Part shown: one piece after another, positions 6,280 to 8,968 of the stretch
Layout of the letters: every line of letters begins with the position of its first letter
How positions within the stretch are numbered: position 1 is the first letter of the stretch
From: Bacteroidota bacterium
GTDB taxonomy: Bacteria; Bacteroidota; Ignavibacteria; SZUA-365
DNA length: 8,968 nucleotides
NCBI GenBank assembly: GCA_018224415.1
Contig: JAGTUZ010000188.1
Coordinates: 1 to 8,968 of the forward strand
Direction of reading: 5' to 3'
Made by a program: the position numbers and the translations under genes
The notes under the pieces: generated by a model
Told to the model about the DNA's origin: nothing
Seen by the model: only the letters and a program-made list of their open reading frames with translations
Database searches by the model: none

Positions 6280-6535
6280 ATACACCTAAAGGGTAAATAT
6301 ACTCAAATCCCCAATCACCGGCGCAGGGAAAAATCCGTCCGGTCACGCTTCCTGCTTCGACGCTTCCACGGAAGCTCTGATTATGGGATGCATGGCCTGG
6401 GAATGGAACTCCGTAACCTTTTTCCCGTATCACTGTCTTCATTAAATGACGATGCCCGCGATCCGGCGGGAATTTTCTTGTAAATGCAGTGTTAAGTATA
6501 TAGATTACAATCCCTTTTCGAGAACAGGAGTCGGC
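6280..6535. other. Divergent intergenic region between prfA and the secreted-protein gene
   Basis: About 256 nt without a convincing gene. On the minus strand TATATT (6301-6296) may be the prfA -10, but no matching -35 is seen. On the plus strand TTGTAA (6478-6483) with TAGATT 17 nt on (6501-6506), or TATAGA 15 nt on, could drive the downstream gene. A palindrome GCTTC-CACG-GAAGC lies near 6362-6375, and a terminator-like hairpin at 6455-6470. Confidence 0.4.
6455..6477 (+). terminator. Terminator-like hairpin upstream of the secreted-protein gene
   Basis: CCCGC (6455-6459) pairs with GCGGG (6466-6470) around a 6-nt loop and is followed by AATTTTC. No plus-strand gene ends here, so it may end a short unannotated RNA or act as a leader attenuator. 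The stem is short (5 bp) and the T-tract is interrupted. Confidence 0.35.
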
Positions 6536-7285
6536 ATGAAATATATTGCGAACGCGTTCCTCCCCCTGCTCATTCTGGCCCTGCTGCTGCCTTCCGCCGG
6601 ACCTGCCTCCGCGCAGAGTTTCCAGGTCGCGGCGATGTCGGCCGAGGCATCCGGAAATCCTGGCGACTATCTGGAAGTCAAGATTCCCGTGACCAACATT
6701 TCGGGCAAGGCGCTGAATTTGCGGATTGAAATCACCGACCGCAGCAATCTGCCCGAGGGATGGGAAACGCAGATCTGCTTCTTCCAGAACTGCTTCCCGC
6801 CCAGTGTGATACTGAAAGACGGCGCGATGGATGCCAATCTCAGCGAGCCGCTGGACATCGCGTTCTCGACCACATCGTCACCGGCAAGCGGTTCGGTGAA
6901 AGTCGTGGTCACCAATCTGGACAACACCGACGAGAAAGTGGAACTGACGTTCTCGGCTTCGACATTGTTGGCCTCCGCCGATCGTCCTGCGGCATCCGAT
7001 CTTCTGCTTTCGCAGAACTATCCCAATCCTTTCTCGCTGACCGAGGTGCCCACCACAACCATCATGTACCGCATGGCCGAGGCCGGCAATGCCACATTGA
7101 AGGTCTACAACCTGCTCGGCAGGGAAGTGCGCACGCTGGTCAACGAGTTCCGTCCTATCGGGAGATCCTCGGTGACCTGGAACGGCCGCGACAACAACGG
7201 TCGCCTGCTTCCGGCCGGAATCTACATGTACAAGCTGACAACGAAATCGCAGACACTCTCGCGCCGCCTGATGATCACACGGTGA
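6536..7285 (+). CDS. Secreted protein with Por/type IX secretion C-terminal sorting domain
   Basis: A 249-residue exported protein. It has a clear signal peptide (MKYIANAF, a long hydrophobic core, ASA before QS at 26/27). Residues about 30-142 form an Ig-like or cupredoxin-like beta domain with the short Cys pair ICFFQNCFPPS (Cys81, Cys86), a pattern I associate with small domains in secreted proteins of the Chlorobi/Ignavibacteria group. Residues about 155-249 are the sorting domain: SQNYPNPFS, TTIMYRM, ATLKVYNLLGREVRTLVN, VTWNGRDNNGRLLPAGIYMYKL and a final SRRLMITR. In type IX systems such a tail directs the protein across the outer membrane and is removed or anchored. ATG 6536 is chosen because ACAGGAG lies 5 nt upstream and the signal peptide starts there; an in-frame ATG at 6446 lacks this support. 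No enzymatic motif is seen, so it may be structural or a carrier. It is monocistronic, with its own terminator. Confidence 0.9.
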   Translation: MKYIANAFLPLLILALLLPSAGPASAQSFQVAAMSAEASGNPGDYLEVKIPVTNISGKALNLRIEITDRSNLPEGWETQICFFQNCFPPSVILKDGAMDANLSEPLDIAFSTTSSPASGSVKVVVTNLDNTDEKVELTFSASTLLASADRPAASDLLLSQNYPNPFSLTEVPTTTIMYRMAEAGNATLKVYNLLGREVRTLVNEFRPIGRSSVTWNGRDNNGRLLPAGIYMYKLTTKSQTLSRRLMITR

Positions 7286-7312
7286 CACAGCGCATCTCCC
7301 AACGTTTTTACG

Positions 7313-7345
7313 GAAGGCAGTCGGAATTGACTGCCTTCTTTTTTT
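7313..7345 (+). terminator. Strong Rho-independent terminator of the secreted-protein gene
   Basis: A perfect 10-bp stem, GAAGGCAGTC (7313-7322) with GACTGCCTTC (7329-7338), loop GGAATT, followed by seven T (7339-7345). It lies 27 nt after the stop codon. Confidence 0.96.
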
Positions 7346-7380
7346 GCTCTCCCGTATTTTCTAACTTTCCTCCGGACAAC

Positions 7381-7424
7381 GGGTCGTCTGTCCGCAACCA
7401 TCGGGTCGTCTATCCGCAACCATC
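7381..7424 (+). repeat. 22-bp tandem duplication in the leader of the lipoprotein pair
   Basis: Two abutting 22-bp copies (7381-7402 and 7403-7424) start GGGTCGTCT and end CCGCAACCATC. They differ at one position (G7390 versus A7412). They lie between the upstream terminator and the start at 7451. The first copy also completes an inverted repeat (CGGACA 7373-7378 with TGTCCG 7389-7394) that the second copy's A breaks. Confidence 0.9.
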
Positions 7425-7450
7425 GTATCACCAAACAGAAGCGCCCATTC

Positions 7451-7876
7451 ATGCGCCGTATCCTGCTGAGTCTCGTCCTGCTGCTGTACACCACCGGCTG
7501 CGCCCCGCAGCTCTCCCTGCACGCACCCGCAACAACGTACCCGTCGGCGATCAACCCGCCCCAGGCCCCAGCCCATGGCGCTGGAACGCTGCCCGGACTG
7601 CAGGTGCAAACAAAAGACGGCGGCACCCTGCTGTTTGCCGACAATGGCTGGCGACTGACGCTGGACGGCATCGCGGGACAGGCCCTGGTGACGGATGCCC
7701 GCGGCCTGCAGTTTTCGGCCGATACCACGCTGTCGTACTGGGACGCTTCATCGGCTGTGTCGACCGGACGCGACAACACGATGAGCCAGTTCCTCCTGAC
7801 CGTTCTCGGCGTCATTCTCGTGCTGGGACTCGCCGCCATCATCCTCTACGCAGCATTTCTCGCGACCGCTCGATAG
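7451..7876 (+). CDS. Putative lipoprotein with C-terminal membrane helix, unrecognised
   Basis: A 141-residue protein. The N-terminus MRRILLSLVLLLYTTGC has a basic start, a hydrophobic core and a plausible lipobox with Cys17 as the lipidated residue, although Thr at -3 is not the consensus. A proline/alanine-rich spacer (about 20-50) leads to a small beta-rich segment (QVQTKDGGTLLFADNGWRLT, then DGIAGQALVTDARGLQFS). This pattern recalls short 'DGxxxxF...IxGxG' domains of uncharacterised FCB lipoproteins, from memory only. Residues 114-137 (FLLTVLGVILVLGLAAIILYAAFL) form a strong membrane helix, so the product could be anchored at both ends. No good ribosome binding site precedes ATG 7451 (only AGAAG at 7438-7442). 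It ends 31 nt before the next lipoprotein gene and is probably co-transcribed with it. Stop is TAG. Function unknown. Confidence 0.78.
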   Translation: MRRILLSLVLLLYTTGCAPQLSLHAPATTYPSAINPPQAPAHGAGTLPGLQVQTKDGGTLLFADNGWRLTLDGIAGQALVTDARGLQFSADTTLSYWDASSAVSTGRDNTMSQFLLTVLGVILVLGLAAIILYAAFLATAR

Positions 7877-7907
7877 ATTTCCGCCACACCCCGACAGGAG
7901 GCCGACC

Positions 7908-8882
7908 ATGGCTCGGCGCATTTCGTTGCTCCTCGCTGCCGCCACGCTGCTGGTATCCATGACCGGCTGCGGCACGCGCAGCATCCTGGTGCCGGTGACG
8001 CGGTACGCCGACATCGACCTGCGAGGCGTGGATACGCTGCTTGTCCTCCCTTCCGTTGCGGCCAACCCCACATTTTTCACACGCTTGATCGCGGAGCGAC
8101 TGGATTCCCTGCTCCCCGCGCGGCTGGCGGAATATGTGCCTCACGTGGTCGCGGTGAATCGACTCCCCGGCGCGCCGTCGATCTTCGCGTCCGGAGGCAA
8201 TGTTTCCCGACGCTCCCTGCGCTGGTGGAAGGAACGCGGTGTGGTCGGACTGCTGTTGCACGTTGCCATCGCCGATGGCCGGCTCAGCGAGCAGGTCGCC
8301 GCTGCGGAGATCCAAAGCACCCGCTCGCCAGGAAGCGTGAAATACGTGAGGCAGGGACGCGCCGAGGCGCTCAGCCGCATCGTGTTCGTGGATGCCCGCC
8401 GGGAGCGGCTGCTCTTCGACGATACGCTGCGTGTGCAGGCGAGAGACGAACAACATGCGACCGATAGCGACCCGCCGCCGCTGGAGGAACATCTCTTCGC
8501 CGAAGCGCTCGCCCGCGACATCGCAGGACGCATCGCCGATGCCACGCATCCTGTGCAGGACAGTGACGTGGTCACCTTCCTCGTCGATGACGCCTACCCC
8601 GAAATCAACACCGCCATTGTGCATGCCGAAGCGGGCCGATGGAAACAGGCGGTTGTCGTTCTTCGGCGCCTGGCCGAGACGAGAGGTGAGGAAAAAGATG
8701 CCGATATCATCTGGTATGACCTCGGACTGGTGCTGCAATACAACGAAAATTTCAAGGATGCGCTCGCGGCCTTCGACCGCGCCATCGCCCTTCGCAACAA
8801 GGGACGCTACCGGCAGGCGCGCGCGGAACTGCTGCAGCGCGAGTCGGAATACCTCGACCGCATCGAAAGCGACCGCCGCTGA
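7908..8882 (+). CDS. Lipoprotein with DUF6340-like middle region and C-terminal TPR-like repeats
   Basis: A 324-residue putative outer-membrane or periplasmic lipoprotein. The start MARRISLLLAAATLLVSMTGC has a lipobox with Cys21. Residues about 40-225 are a mixed alpha/beta region (VDTLLVLPSV, FFTRLIAERLDSLL, then a strand GVVGLLLHVAIADGRL and SRIVFVDARRERLLFDDTL). The order of lipobox, 'rVdtllvl' strand and C-terminal repeats resembles Bacteroidota lipoproteins grouped as DUF6340; this is a memory-based match. Residues about 232-297 hold two TPR-like helical pairs (EINTAIVHAEAGRWKQAVVV; IIWYDLGLVLQYNENFKDAL), suggesting a protein-binding scaffold. A third helix (300-320) is charged. AGGAGG lies 6 nt before the ATG. 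It probably forms an operon with the preceding lipoprotein. The stop lies inside the first copy of a 16-bp tandem repeat. Confidence 0.82.
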   Translation: MARRISLLLAAATLLVSMTGCGTRSILVPVTRYADIDLRGVDTLLVLPSVAANPTFFTRLIAERLDSLLPARLAEYVPHVVAVNRLPGAPSIFASGGNVSRRSLRWWKERGVVGLLLHVAIADGRLSEQVAAAEIQSTRSPGSVKYVRQGRAEALSRIVFVDARRERLLFDDTLRVQARDEQHATDSDPPPLEEHLFAEALARDIAGRIADATHPVQDSDVVTFLVDDAYPEINTAIVHAEAGRWKQAVVVLRRLAETRGEEKDADIIWYDLGLVLQYNENFKDALAAFDRAIALRNKGRYRQARAELLQRESEYLDRIESDRR

Positions 8883-8950
8883 ACGTGACTGCCGCTGAAC
8901 GTGACCGCCGCTGAACGTGACCGCCGCTGAACGTGACTGCCGCTGAACGC
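8871..8950 (+). repeat. Five-copy 16-bp tandem repeat starting across the stop codon
   Basis: Five contiguous copies of GACYGCCGCTGAACGT begin at 8871, 8887, 8903, 8919 and 8935. They differ only at the Y position (C,T,C,C,T) and at the last base of the fifth copy (C). The first copy encodes the last codons and TGA stop of the TPR lipoprotein gene. The unit is not a multiple of three, so the repeats shift frame. The remaining 18 nt of the window are GC-rich and show no gene. Confidence 0.95.
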
Positions 8951-8968
8951 CCGGCGGCGCGTGCCCGG

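Noticed and set aside
7343..7369. Bacteroidota-type promoter (TTTG ... TAACTTTC) ahead of the lipoprotein pair
   Set aside because: The spacing of 15 nt is shorter than the usual 19-21, the TTTG falls in the terminator T-tract, and the second element misses the final G.
6760..7962. Plus-strand reading frame of 400 codons overlapping three genes
   Set aside because: It runs through a recognised secreted protein, a perfect terminator and a lipoprotein gene in another frame, and its product is low-complexity Arg/His/Pro-rich sequence.
7839..8738. Minus-strand frame of 299 codons opposite the TPR lipoprotein
   Set aside because: The plus-strand gene has a strong ribosome binding site, lipobox and repeats; the antisense translation has none of these.
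8871..8950. CRISPR array
   Set aside because: The copies abut with no unique spacers and the unit is only 16 bp.

Overview
The window looks like chromosomal DNA of a GC-rich member of the FCB group (Bacteroidota/Chlorobi/Ignavibacteria-like). The clearest pointer is the gene at 6536-7285, which ends in a Por-secretion (type IX, FlgD-like) C-terminal sorting domain with the NYPNPF and VYNLLGREVRTLV signatures common in that group. Kdo genes and an LptA/OstA-like protein show a Gram-negative lipopolysaccharide (LPS) outer membrane. Genus-level assignment is not possible from sequence alone. I see no transposon, CRISPR, tRNA, rRNA or phage gene.

Layout. (1) Plus strand, 57-3064: an OstA/LptA-like periplasmic protein; then, after 90 nt, an overlapping pair made of a PspC-domain membrane protein and a LiaF-like membrane protein with a 'toastrack' beta domain. 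A strong, probably bidirectional terminator (3089-3126) closes this block. (2) Minus strand, 6279 down to 3160: prfA (release factor RF1), kdsA and kdsC joined by two ATGA stop-start overlaps, then ridA 66 nt further on. Beyond ridA is an unlisted 38-codon single-helix membrane ORF (3160-3276) with its own promoter and an operator-like inverted repeat. (3) Plus strand, 6536-8882: a small secreted protein with the sorting domain and a perfect terminator (7313-7345), then two lipoprotein genes 31 nt apart. The first lipoprotein also has a C-terminal membrane helix and the second has C-terminal TPR-like repeats. The window ends in a 16-bp tandem repeat that begins inside the last stop codon region.

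Functional themes. KdsA and KdsC make Kdo, the inner sugar of LPS, and the OstA-like protein belongs to the family that carries LPS across the periplasm. The PspC/LiaF-like pair and the lipoproteins are also envelope proteins. The window is therefore mostly envelope biogenesis and envelope sensing, with two housekeeping genes (prfA, ridA) embedded. Most of it is ordinary. The points most worth a second look are the small membrane ORF with its promoter, the altered motif residues in the KdsC-like phosphatase, and the short tandem duplications at the edges of several genes.
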